From Sphingopyxis sp. (GTDB taxonomy: Bacteria; Pseudomonadota; Alphaproteobacteria; Sphingomonadales; Sphingomonadaceae): DNA of 64,000 bases. The notes beneath the pieces were generated by a model that was not told the DNA's origin, made no database searches, and saw nothing but the letters and a program-made list of their open reading frames with translations. Position 1 is the stretch's first letter. Each line of letters begins with the position of its first letter. The stretch lies in assembly GCA_017745175.1 (NCBI GenBank), contig JAGHZY010000001.1:108826-172825 (forward strand), in the 5' to 3' direction. The translations under genes and the position numbers were made by a program. Of the stretch, positions 35,729-44,082 are shown in pieces.

Positions 35729-37318
35729 TCAGGCATACTCCTGATCGCGCAGCGCGCGGCGGCTGATCTTGCCGGTCGGGGTCGTGGGCAGGTCGGTCAC
35801 GAACGATATGGCGCGCGGATATTTATAGGGGGCCGTCGCCGCCTTTACATGCTCCTGAAGCGTCACCGCCAGTGGCTCGCCAGGATCCGCATCGGGCGCG
35901 GCCACAATGAATGCCTTGACGATCTCGCCCCGCTCGGCATCGGGGCTCCCCACCACCGCGCACGCCGCGACGGCGGGATGTTCCATCAGGACATTCTCGA
36001 TCTCCAGCGGCCCGATCCGGTAGCCGGCCGAATTGATCAGATCGTCTTGGCGGCCGCAGTACCAGATATAGCCGTCGCTATCCTGCATCGCGCGGTCGCC
36101 GGTCACATACCAGAGCGCATCCGCGCCTTGCCGATAGCAGGCGCGCGAGCGCGCCTCGTCGCGCCAATAGCCGATCATGAGCTGCGGGCTGGGGGCGCAG
36201 AGCGCCAGATCGCCCTCCTCGCCCGCCGCAACCGGTGCGCCATCGGCGTCGATCACCGCAATCTCGCACCCGGGCGCGGGCAGGCCCATCGAACCGTAGC
36301 GGACCGCCCTGTCCGGACGATTGTGGACGATCATCAGGGTTTCGGTCTGGCCATAGGCCTCGTCGATCCGCACACCCGTCGCCGCTTCCCACCGCTCGGC
36401 GATCGCCGGGCTGACGGCCTCCCCGGCCGAGACCGTGCGGCGCAGGAAGGAGAGGTCATGTTCGGCGCTGCGCGCGCCGGCCACGCGGTACAATTCGGTG
36501 CCGGGCGCGCAATAGACGGTGATATGATGCTCCGCGAGCAACCGCAGGCGCTCGCCGGCGTCGAAGGGTCCATCGTAGAGAAAGGAGCAGGCGCCGCAGC
36601 TCAGCGGCCCGAAGAGGATGCTCGTGCCCGCCTTGCTCCATCCGGTATCGGCCGTGCACCAGATCCGGTCGTCGGGCGTCAGGTCGAGCCAGCCACGCGC
36701 GGAGTTGCGCCAGGCGTAGAGCGCGCGCGACGCATGGAGAACGCCCTTCGGCGACCCGCTCGACCCCGAAGTATAATAGATGATCGCCGGATCGTCGGCC
36801 AACATCATGGCGGGCGTCAGCCGGCGGTCCGCGACCTCCAGCGCGCGCGCAAAATCGAGCCAGCCCTCAGCGCCCCCGAGGGCGATACGAACGATGCCGC
36901 CCATTGCCCCCGGATCGAATTTTTCCACCTGGTCTCCGCGGCACACGACCGCCCGCGCTCCCGAATCCTCCAGCCGATACCAGATGTCGCGCGCGGTCAG
37001 CATCTCGATGCACGGTACGGGAACCGCGCCGATCTTCAGCGCGCCGACCATCGCGATGATCCATTCGGCTATGCGCGGCAGCATGATCAGGACGCGGTCG
37101 CCCTTGGCGATATTCTGCGCGCGCAACAAGGATCCGAAACGATCGCTCGCCTCGCTGATATCCGAGTAGCGCAGGCGCCGGAGCGCGCCGGCGGCATCGA
37201 CCGCGATCAGCGCGTCGCGGTCATCCTCGCGCGCCTGGCGATCGATGACGTCGCGTCCGAAATTGAACCGGAACGGAATAGCCGCCGCTTCCCAATCATC
37301 GCCGAATGGCCCGCTCAT
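35729..37318 (-). CDS. Acyl-CoA synthetase, medium-chain (ACSM-like)
   Basis: The 529-residue ANL enzyme has P-loop YYTSGSSGSPKGVLHASRAL, the TADTGWSKAG segment typical of medium-chain acyl-CoA synthetases, EAYGQTE, WYVTGDRAMQDSDGYIWYCGR and the lid lysine in TPTGKISRRALR. It activates a carboxylic acid with ATP and CoA. It lies between the APH-fold kinase and the racemase in a minus-strand operon. A racemase directly downstream suggests its product is a 2-methylacyl-CoA. Confidence 0.92.
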   Translation of the reverse strand: MSGPFGDDWEAAAIPFRFNFGRDVIDRQAREDDRDALIAVDAAGALRRLRYSDISEASDRFGSLLRAQNIAKGDRVLIMLPRIAEWIIAMVGALKIGAVPVPCIEMLTARDIWYRLEDSGARAVVCRGDQVEKFDPGAMGGIVRIALGGAEGWLDFARALEVADRRLTPAMMLADDPAIIYYTSGSSGSPKGVLHASRALYAWRNSARGWLDLTPDDRIWCTADTGWSKAGTSILFGPLSCGACSFLYDGPFDAGERLRLLAEHHITVYCAPGTELYRVAGARSAEHDLSFLRRTVSAGEAVSPAIAERWEAATGVRIDEAYGQTETLMIVHNRPDRAVRYGSMGLPAPGCEIAVIDADGAPVAAGEEGDLALCAPSPQLMIGYWRDEARSRACYRQGADALWYVTGDRAMQDSDGYIWYCGRQDDLINSAGYRIGPLEIENVLMEHPAVAACAVVGSPDAERGEIVKAFIVAAPDADPGEPLAVTLQEHVKAATAPYKYPRAISFVTDLPTTPTGKISRRALRDQEYA

Positions 37319-37364
37319 GCAACGCTCCCGATGGTGATGCCCGGTGGAATGGCCGCGCCCGATC

Positions 37365-38453
37365 TCAATCCGGGCGCTCGCGCGCCATGTCCCAGACGTG
37401 CGCCAGCAACTGTTCGCCGCGATCCCGAAAGCCTTCGTATCTGGCCCCCTTCACCCTCCCGTCGGCCCATTGCCGGTGAAGCTGGAGATAGACGACGGCC
37501 AGACGGAAGAGCGCCAGAATCCTGAAGTCGGCAAGGTTCGCGGGATCCCGCCCGGTCAGCTCGCAATAGCGCGCGCTCGCCTCGGTGCGGGTCCAGAAAC
37601 CGGGCTGCGCGGTGGGCATCATCACCGGCCCGGTCAGCGCCGGCGGATCGCCGGTCTCTCCCCAGTAGGACAGCATCGCCGAGAAGTCGAAGAGCGTATT
37701 GCCGACCGTTCCCATGTCCCAGTCGATCACCGCGCGCACCTCGAGAGTGCCCGGGTCGAGGATCATGTTGTCGAGCTTGAAGTCGAGGTGGATCAGACCA
37801 TGCGGCTCGTCGCGAAACGGCCGCCGCGACAACCATCGCCCGAGGGCTTCCACGATCGCCGAAGCCCCTTCGTCCGCGACCAGCAGTCCCCGCTTTGTCC
37901 ATCCCGCCACCGCGCGATCGACAAACCCCTGCGGCCGTCCCAGACCGGACAGGCCGCAGCTTTCGGAGTCGACGGCATGAATCTGCGCGATCGTATCGAC
38001 GAGCACCTGCGACAGCCGCGCCGAAACATCCACCGCATCGCGCCCCGGCGGCAGCGCATCGCGGACGACGAGTCCCGACCGATATTCGACGATCTGGAAC
38101 GGAACGCCGATGACCGAGCGATCGGGGCAATAGTGCAGGCTTTGCGGAACGAACGGCAGGCATGCGGAAAGCCCCGTGAGAACGCGGTGCTCGCGGGCCA
38201 TGTCGTGGGCGCCAGGCGGCAAGGGGCCTGCCGGCGGACGGCGCAGGACCGCCGGCCGGCCGTCGATCTCGACGAGATAATTCCGGTTGGCGAGCCCTCC
38301 CGAGAACTGGCGAAACGGCTGGCGCGGATCGAAATCGAGCCCCGCCCCGGCGAGGTGACGCGATACGCCCTCGCGATCGAAGCCGCTGACTTCGGCCTCC
38401 GGCAGGAAATGGTCCGCCGCGTCGCAGGGGGTCCGGGCAGTAGCTAGCGGCAT
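37365..38453 (-). CDS. APH-fold phosphotransferase (second copy)
   Basis: About 362 residues with an intact kinase core: LANRNYLVEIDGRPAVLRRPP in the nucleotide lobe, catalytic loop LIHLDFKLDNMIL and metal site VIDWDMGTVGN. It belongs to the ACAD10/11-like kinase group found in acyl-CoA gene clusters, and lacks the C-terminal extension of the copy at 6195. ATG 38453 is chosen; the open frame to 38675 is antisense to the preceding gene. It may phosphorylate a hydroxyacyl-CoA of the pathway, but no acyl-CoA dehydrogenase is adjacent. Confidence 0.85.
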   Translation of the reverse strand: MPLATARTPCDAADHFLPEAEVSGFDREGVSRHLAGAGLDFDPRQPFRQFSGGLANRNYLVEIDGRPAVLRRPPAGPLPPGAHDMAREHRVLTGLSACLPFVPQSLHYCPDRSVIGVPFQIVEYRSGLVVRDALPPGRDAVDVSARLSQVLVDTIAQIHAVDSESCGLSGLGRPQGFVDRAVAGWTKRGLLVADEGASAIVEALGRWLSRRPFRDEPHGLIHLDFKLDNMILDPGTLEVRAVIDWDMGTVGNTLFDFSAMLSYWGETGDPPALTGPVMMPTAQPGFWTRTEASARYCELTGRDPANLADFRILALFRLAVVYLQLHRQWADGRVKGARYEGFRDRGEQLLAHVWDMARERPD

Positions 38454-38514
38454 CGGCGATCTCGCCGCGCCGGTCCGGGGAATCTGGATGTGGCCACCAA
38501 GCGATTCCCGATGG

Positions 38515-39051
38515 CTAGAGGGTACGGACGGCCATATGGTCGTGGACCGTGGACATTCGGGTCCGGACCGGCTCGGGCATTGCCGCGGCGGCGCCCTCGA
38601 TCCTGATCCGGCCATCGAGTAAGGCCGCCCCGACGATCCGGTCGCGCGCCACATGGACGGCGGGATCGTCGCCATAAACCATGCGGGCCAGTTCGACGCC
38701 CACCGGATAGGCGAGAATGAAGTGCAGGTCGGGCCGTGCCGGCGGCGCCCCGGGACGGACGTTCACGTCGCGGCCGTCGATCTGCAAATGCCAGCTGAAG
38801 GCTTCGCCGTCGTTGGCGGCGACCCCGGAGGGGAGATCGGTAAAGCTTTCGGCCATGATGAAGCCGCCGCCACCGAGATCGACCCCCGCCATCGCGGCAC
38901 CGACCGTTTCGAGCATCGCCTCCATCCACCCGGGGCTCGCCAGTTCAAAGCCTGCCAGGTCCGAAGCGCCGCGTTCGGCAAGGGCGGCGGACGCCTTTCC
39001 GTGATGAGAGGGAGAAGCGGACCTGGCAGGAAGGTTCGGAGCGCGGGGCAT
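38515..39051 (-). CDS. Small conserved protein, possible SCP2-like carrier (paralogue 1)
   Basis: This 178-residue protein is not a named family to me. It aligns with the 140-residue protein at 58989-59411: GWMEAMLETV with GWIEAVEEEL, FIMAESFTDLPSGV with FTLAETYRDAPAGV, then an IDGR turn and a conserved end (VHDHMAVRT with LHDRIAART). The size, the GW start and the beta-rich centre resemble SCP2-type lipid or acyl-CoA carriers. That assignment is tentative. It follows the luciferase-like gene by 9 bp and precedes the kinase gene. Confidence 0.65.
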   Translation of the reverse strand: MPRAPNLPARSASPSHHGKASAALAERGASDLAGFELASPGWMEAMLETVGAAMAGVDLGGGGFIMAESFTDLPSGVAANDGEAFSWHLQIDGRDVNVRPGAPPARPDLHFILAYPVGVELARMVYGDDPAVHVARDRIVGAALLDGRIRIEGAAAAMPEPVRTRMSTVHDHMAVRTL

Positions 39052-39060
39052 GGGACGGCT

Positions 39061-40191
39061 TCAGGCGACGGCGATATTATGTTCGTGCAGCGTCGCGGGG
39101 ATCGCCTGCACCGCGGGAAGCACCTCGCGCGCGAAGAGGCGCATGCTCTTTTCGGCCTGCGCGCGCGACATGCCGCCATAGTTGAAGGCAAGCACGATTT
39201 CCTTCGCGCTCGTCTTGTTCTGGATATCGGTCACTTTCGCGATGAGTTCATCGGGCGTTCCCATCAGCCATTGATAGGCGGCCGCCTGTTTTTGCGCGGT
39301 CGGATCGACCCGCGCCGCCATCATCTTCTCATAGGCTTCATAGCCCTTGATCCCGGCGAAGGTCGCCGGATCGTTGAAACCATAATGATAATTGCCATCG
39401 GGGGAGTCGATGAACTTCTTCGCCTTTTCGAGATCGGCGCGGTCTTCCGAGCAATAGCAGAAGAGATAGATGATCGGCTGGTTGTCGGGCGAGTAGCCAG
39501 CCTCCGCCCGGAACTTGTTGAACTGCGCGGTGTTCTGCCCGACCTGTTCGAACGACGAGGCGGTGACGACGATATGACCGAGCCCCGACTTCGCGACGGC
39601 TTCGAGCGATCCGCCGGTCATGAAAGCCCCCACCGCGCGATCGGTGAGGTCGCGGTGGCGCGGCTGCGGACGAATGCTCATTTCGGGAATCTTGAATATC
39701 TCTCCGTCATAGGAGAAGCGCTCTTTCGAGAAGCCGAGCTTGATGATGTCGATGATTTCCTGGAATCGCTGGCGCGCCTCGCCTTGCGAGACGCCGAGGG
39801 GACCGAACTCCTTTGCCGACAGTCCGCGCCCCACGCCGAGGGTGAAATTGCGGCCGCGCAGAAGGATATCGAGCATCGCGATTTCGTGCGCGACTTTCAC
39901 CGGGTGCCACCACGGCAGGACCGTGACGATGGAGCCGAGGTCGATCTTCTCGGTGCGCCCGGCCCAATAGGCGAGGAACTGCAGCGAATTGGGGATCATG
40001 CCATAGGGCGTCGCGAAATGCTCGGAACTCCAGAGCGAATCGAAACCGAGCGGTTCGACGAGGTCGCCCAGCGCAAGGCTTTCGTCGAGAATCTCGTGGT
40101 CGGGAATCGCCGGTGGCCGCGACCAGTCGCCCGCATTGACCCGATCCCAGTCGGTGGAATTCATCGCCACCACGGATACACCACATTTCAT
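39061..40191 (-). CDS. Luciferase-like (LLM class) flavin-dependent monooxygenase
   Basis: The 376-residue protein has the TIM-barrel features of bacterial luciferase-like enzymes: GFDSLWSSEHFATP near residue 49, VLPWWHPVKVAHEIAMLD near residue 92 and LGVGRGLSAKEFG near residue 118. These enzymes insert oxygen using reduced FMN (or F420) made by a separate reductase. The FMN reductase at 18590 is a possible partner. It heads the operon leading to the racemase, with an operator at 40253-40268 and an AT-rich promoter region. Confidence 0.9.
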   Translation of the reverse strand: MKCGVSVVAMNSTDWDRVNAGDWSRPPAIPDHEILDESLALGDLVEPLGFDSLWSSEHFATPYGMIPNSLQFLAYWAGRTEKIDLGSIVTVLPWWHPVKVAHEIAMLDILLRGRNFTLGVGRGLSAKEFGPLGVSQGEARQRFQEIIDIIKLGFSKERFSYDGEIFKIPEMSIRPQPRHRDLTDRAVGAFMTGGSLEAVAKSGLGHIVVTASSFEQVGQNTAQFNKFRAEAGYSPDNQPIIYLFCYCSEDRADLEKAKKFIDSPDGNYHYGFNDPATFAGIKGYEAYEKMMAARVDPTAQKQAAAYQWLMGTPDELIAKVTDIQNKTSAKEIVLAFNYGGMSRAQAEKSMRLFAREVLPAVQAIPATLHEHNIAVA

Positions 40192-40246
40192 GCCGAACCT
40201 CCCGGATTGCCGATCGGACCTTTCCAGCGAAGGTCCGAATCACTGC

Positions 40247-40268
40247 ATTTATGTTATTTGATATTTAC
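40247..40268. promoter_or_regulatory. GTWAWT-N4-AWTWAC operator, site c
   Basis: On the minus strand GTAAATATCAAATAAC followed by ATAAAT, 56 bp or more before the luciferase-like gene start. With the site at 20851 it forms the best-matching pair of the family. Confidence 0.65.
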
Positions 40269-40271
40269 ATA

Positions 40272-41195
40272 TTAATCAAGCGGCACTCCCTTGCGCCGCT
40301 CGATGTGGGCCACCAGGATCGCCGCGCTCGAGGCCGCACTGTCGGGATGGTCCGATTCAGAAAAATCCTCGATCGACGACCAGGCCGACAGGACATCCTC
40401 GGCAGTAAAGTCCTTGCCGACATCCCAGCGCGCACCGCGCGAACGCTCCCAGCGCATCCGGTTGATCAAGCCGCCTCCGACTTCGTACAGCGCCCCGGTC
40501 GCCGGACAGGCTTCGTGGCCGAGCATGACGACGAGCGGCGTCACCATCCCGGGCACGATCGTCTGCATCATTTCTGGCGTCCAGAAGGCCTCGGTCAGCC
40601 GCGAGGCCGATACGGGCGCGATCGTGTTGACCATGATGTTCCGTTCGCGGCCCTCGATCGCGAGGCTTTGCGTCAGCCCGTGCACCCCGAGTTTCGCGGC
40701 GCAATAATTGGCCTGCGTCGGCATCCCGTAGAGCCCCGACATCGAGGAGGTCATAATGACACGCCCATATTGGCGCGTTCGCATATGCGGCCATGCCGCG
40801 TGGGTTGTCCTGAAGGCCCCGTCGAGATGGACCTTCAGCGCGATCTCCCAGTCCGCGAGGGTCATCTGATGGAAGAGCGCGTTGCGGATGATGCCCGCAT
40901 TGTTCACCAGCACATCGACTTGCCCGAACATGTCGAGCGCGCACTCGACGATGCGCTCGCCCTCAGCCACCGAGTCGCCGTTCGCGACCGCCTGCCCTCC
41001 GAAAGCCGAGATTTCGTCGACCACGGCCTGCGCGACCGAGGCCGTTCCCTCGTCCCCGCCATTTATGTTTCCGCCCAGATCATTGACGACCACCCGCGCG
41101 CCGCGCCGCGCGAATTCGAGCGCATGGCTGCGGCCAAGGCCGTTGCCCGCTCCGGTGACGATCACGACCCGGCCATCGAAACTGATGCCGTCCAT
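40272..41195 (-). CDS. SDR of the D-bifunctional-protein (HSD17B4) type
   Basis: The 307-residue SDR has GAGNGLGRSHALEFARRGARVVVNDLGG, NNAGI, Ser in TSSMSGLYG and the NYCAAK catalytic pair. The longer C terminus and the VVVNDLGG strand are typical of the 3-hydroxyacyl-CoA dehydrogenase domain of peroxisomal multifunctional enzyme 2. It is paralogous to the SDR at 61232. It would oxidise 3-hydroxyacyl-CoA. It has a CGGTCGG operator about 20 bp before the ATG at 41195. Confidence 0.92.
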   Translation of the reverse strand: MDGISFDGRVVIVTGAGNGLGRSHALEFARRGARVVVNDLGGNINGGDEGTASVAQAVVDEISAFGGQAVANGDSVAEGERIVECALDMFGQVDVLVNNAGIIRNALFHQMTLADWEIALKVHLDGAFRTTHAAWPHMRTRQYGRVIMTSSMSGLYGMPTQANYCAAKLGVHGLTQSLAIEGRERNIMVNTIAPVSASRLTEAFWTPEMMQTIVPGMVTPLVVMLGHEACPATGALYEVGGGLINRMRWERSRGARWDVGKDFTAEDVLSAWSSIEDFSESDHPDSAASSAAILVAHIERRKGVPLD

Positions 41196-41214
41196 ATTCA
41201 CTCCAGAATTATTT

Positions 41215-41230
41215 CGAACGAACGGTCGGT
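41215..41230. promoter_or_regulatory. CGGTCGG palindrome, site D
   Basis: CGAACGAACGGTCGGT lies 20 bp before the SDR start at 41195. The right half-site CGGTCGGT is exact; the left half is degenerate. Confidence 0.5.
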
Positions 41231-41364
41231 ATAATGAATTATAGTTATTTGTCACCAACTTTAACCGGGCGACGAAAATGGAGACGTTTCCGCGTCCGGG
41301 CCGAAACCGCGGCACGCACTGGCGCTTCGCGAGGCAGGCGGCGGCACCGCCGGAACGGCCCGCC

Positions 41365-42240
41365 TCAAGTGCGGGGAAGAAGCCGCGGAAACCAGGGGTG
41401 GCGCAGCGGATCGCCCGGATTCAAAGCTTCGGACACCCCGGGAAATGCCGGCGAATGTCCGGCTCCGGGACGTTCGACATAGACGACATCGTCGCCGAAC
41501 ATCCGGATGGAGAGCGTTCGCCGTCGATGCCCCTCCCTTATTTCCGCGCCGCCATGAAGGATGCTGGGATGCATGACGAGGACATCTCCGGGCTCGCTCG
41601 CCCGGGAGACGATGTTCCATTTTTCGCGCTCGCGTTCGATGTCGGGAAGGCGCGGGAATTTCCGCGGATCGAACACCGGCGCCGTGTCGTCGTCGGGATC
41701 GAAGGCGGTCCCGTTGTACAAGGGCCCCAGATGCGACCCCGCGACGACTTCGAGCGTTTCCTCGCTGGCCAGCGGGTCGAGCGAAATCCACATCGAGCCG
41801 ATCTGCCTGCCGTCGGCCATGAAATAGGGCGTATCCTGATGCCAAGGCGTTCGCCGGCTATGACCGCCTTCCTTGACAAATATCTGTTCGAAGAAGAGCC
41901 ACAGATTCGCGGTTTGCAGGATTTTCGCCATCACGTCGGCGAGCGGCGAATCCTCGAGCAGACGCTGGAATTCGGGGATTGCCGCATAGTTGCAGTGATC
42001 GTCATAGAATGTGCCGGGCTCGCCCGGATAATGCCGCCGGCTGTTCGGCCCCGGACTGTTGATGTTGCGCCGCATCCCGGCCTCGATCAGGTCGAGCCAC
42101 GGTCGCGTCAGGAGGCCGGGCAGCCAGACCGCGCCGTCGGTCTCGAATTTCCGCACGACTTCGGGCGTGATCCGGTCGGTCATCGCCGTCGCGGCAGCCC
42201 GTTCGGGACGGCCACGCCCTCCCCTTGCATCGCGATCCAT
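41365..42240 (-). CDS. Phytanoyl-CoA dioxygenase (PhyH) family protein 2
   Basis: The 291-residue Fe(II)/2-oxoglutarate oxygenase has His134 and Asp136 in TPWHQDTPYF and the distal His in PSILHGGAEI, with Arg in RRTLSIRMFG. ATG 42240 follows GGGAGG by five bases. It is the last gene of the thiolase-IOR-dehydratase operon, 36 bp after the dehydratase gene. In this operon a hydroxylation next to the acyl carbonyl could create the substrate for 2-oxoacid formation; this is inferred. Confidence 0.9.
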   Translation of the reverse strand: MDRDARGGRGRPERAAATAMTDRITPEVVRKFETDGAVWLPGLLTRPWLDLIEAGMRRNINSPGPNSRRHYPGEPGTFYDDHCNYAAIPEFQRLLEDSPLADVMAKILQTANLWLFFEQIFVKEGGHSRRTPWHQDTPYFMADGRQIGSMWISLDPLASEETLEVVAGSHLGPLYNGTAFDPDDDTAPVFDPRKFPRLPDIEREREKWNIVSRASEPGDVLVMHPSILHGGAEIREGHRRRTLSIRMFGDDVVYVERPGAGHSPAFPGVSEALNPGDPLRHPWFPRLLPRT

Positions 42241-42276
42241 ATGTCCTCCCTGCCGCCCGGACGCCGCCGGTCTTTT

Positions 42277-44082
42277 TCAATGATTGTCGCGCGGAACCCC
42301 GGATATTTGCGCGATATGCCGGAACTCCGCCGCCGGTTTCAGGATCATGCCATCGGAAAGCTGGCCGACCAGATCGCGCTGGATTGCCTGCCAAGGCGTC
42401 TGGCTTGCCGGAATCGCATAGCCGCCCGCCGCATCGAGCGCGGCGCGGCGCGCGTCCAGCTCTTCGTCCGGGATCAGGACGTCCACGCGCCGCCGGCCGA
42501 GGTCGACGCGGACAGGGTCGCCATTGCAAAGCAGCGCCAGACCGCCGCCCGCCGCGGCTTCCGGCGAGGCATTGAGGATCGAGGGAGCGCCCGACGTTCC
42601 CGATTGCCGTCCGTCGCCGATGCAGGGAAGCGCATGGACGCCGCGCCGCAGCAGATAGGCGGGCGGGCGCATGTTGACGACCTCGGCCGCGCCCGGATAG
42701 CCGAGCGGGCCGGCGCCGCGGACGACGAGGATCGATCGCTCGTCGATCCCGAGCGCGGGATCGTCGATCGTGGCATTATAGTCTTCGGGCCCGTCGAACA
42801 CGACCGCGCGTCCCTCGAAGGCGCCGGGGTCGGTGGGGTTCGACAGGTAACGCCCGCGAAACTCGTCCGAGATCGCACTCACCTTCATGATCGCGGAATC
42901 GAACAGATTGCCCTTGAAATGGACAAAGCCGCCGTGGGGGCCCATCGGGTCGTCGAGGCGCCGGATCACCTCCTGCCCCGGAATGAATTTGCCGCGGCAA
43001 TTTTCGCCGATCGATTGGCCCGAGACCGTCGGGACCGCTTCGTGGAGGAGGCCCGCCTCGATCAGCGCGGCCGCCACAGCCGGAAGGCCGCCGGCGCGGA
43101 AATAATCCTCGCCGAGGAAGCGGCCGGCCGGCTGCATGTCGACGAGCAGCGGAACCGGATAGCCGATGCGGTCCCAGTCGTCGTTGTCGAGCGGCACGCC
43201 GACATGCCTCGCGAGTGCGTTGACATGGATGGGGGCGTTCGTCGATCCCCCGATCGCGGAGGCGACGACGATCGCATTTTCGAAGGCTTCGCGCGTCAAT
43301 ATGTCGGACGGCCGCACATCCTCCCACACGAGTTCGACGATCCGCCTGCCGGTCGCATACGCCATCTGGCCGCGCTCGCGATACGTCGCGGGGATTGCCG
43401 ACGAGCCGGGCAGCGACATGCCGAGCGCCTCGGCAAGCGCATTCATCGTCGAGGCGGTTCCCATCGTGTTGCAATGACCGACCGAAGGCGTACCCGACGC
43501 GACGATGTCCATGAACGCGTCATAGTCGATCTCGCCGGCGGCATGCCGTTCGCGCGACGCGAAGACGACGGCGCCCGAGCCGCTGAGCTTGCCCTCGTGC
43601 CAGCCGTTGAGCATCGGGCCCACATTCATCGAGATCGCCGGCAGGTTGAACGTCGCCGCCGCCATCAGGCAGGCGGGGACCGTCTTGTCGCACCCGGTCA
43701 GCAGGACCACGCCGTCGATCGGATATCCGTGCAGCACCTCGACGATACCGAGATAGGCAAGATTCCTGTCGAGCGCCGCCGTCGGACGGCGCGCGGTCTC
43801 CTGGATCGGGTGGACGGGAAACTCCAGCGGGACCCCGCCTGCCGCAATGATTCCGTCGCGAATGCGCTTCGCGAGTTCGAGGTGGTGGCGATTGCAGGGG
43901 CTGAGGTCCGATCCGGTCTGGGCGATGCCGATGACCGGTTTTCCCGACTGCAGCTCCTCCCGCGTCAGGCCGTAGTTGAGGTAGCGTTCGAGATAGATTG
44001 CGGTCATCCCGGGATTGGCGGGATTGTCGAACCAGTGCCGCGAACGCAGATCCGCCGGCTTGCGCCTTTCACGGGTGGACAT
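42277..44082 (-). CDS. IlvD/Edd family dehydratase (sugar-acid dehydratase subgroup)
   Basis: The 601-residue enzyme has the [2Fe-2S] or [4Fe-4S] cysteines in SPCNRHH and [12 protein letters not shown], and [20 protein letters not shown] near the C terminus. Residues [20 protein letters not shown] at the start mark the aldonate/arabonate-type subgroup, not housekeeping IlvD. It converts a 2,3-dihydroxy acid to a 2-keto-3-deoxy acid. Its start overlaps the end of the ferredoxin oxidoreductase gene by 14 bp. A 2-oxoacid product would suit that neighbour directly. Confidence 0.92.
   Translation of the reverse strand: MSTRERRKPADLRSRHWFDNPANPGMTAIYLERYLNYGLTREELQSGKPVIGIAQTGSDLSPCNRHHLELAKRIRDGIIAAGGVPLEFPVHPIQETARRPTAALDRNLAYLGIVEVLHGYPIDGVVLLTGCDKTVPACLMAAATFNLPAISMNVGPMLNGWHEGKLSGSGAVVFASRERHAAGEIDYDAFMDIVASGTPSVGHCNTMGTASTMNALAEALGMSLPGSSAIPATYRERGQMAYATGRRIVELVWEDVRPSDILTREAFENAIVVASAIGGSTNAPIHVNALARHVGVPLDNDDWDRIGYPVPLLVDMQPAGRFLGEDYFRAGGLPAVAAALIEAGLLHEAVPTVSGQSIGENCRGKFIPGQEVIRRLDDPMGPHGGFVHFKGNLFDSAIMKVSAISDEFRGRYLSNPTDPGAFEGRAVVFDGPEDYNATIDDPALGIDERSILVVRGAGPLGYPGAAEVVNMRPPAYLLRRGVHALPCIGDGRQSGTSGAPSILNASPEAAAGGGLALLCNGDPVRVDLGRRRVDVLIPDEELDARRAALDAAGGYAIPASQTPWQAIQRDLVGQLSDGMILKPAAEFRHIAQISGVPRDNH

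Noticed and set aside
42277..44082. Housekeeping IlvD for valine and isoleucine synthesis
   Set aside because: The N-terminal and central motifs belong to the sugar-acid dehydratase subgroup, and no other branched-chain amino acid genes are nearby.
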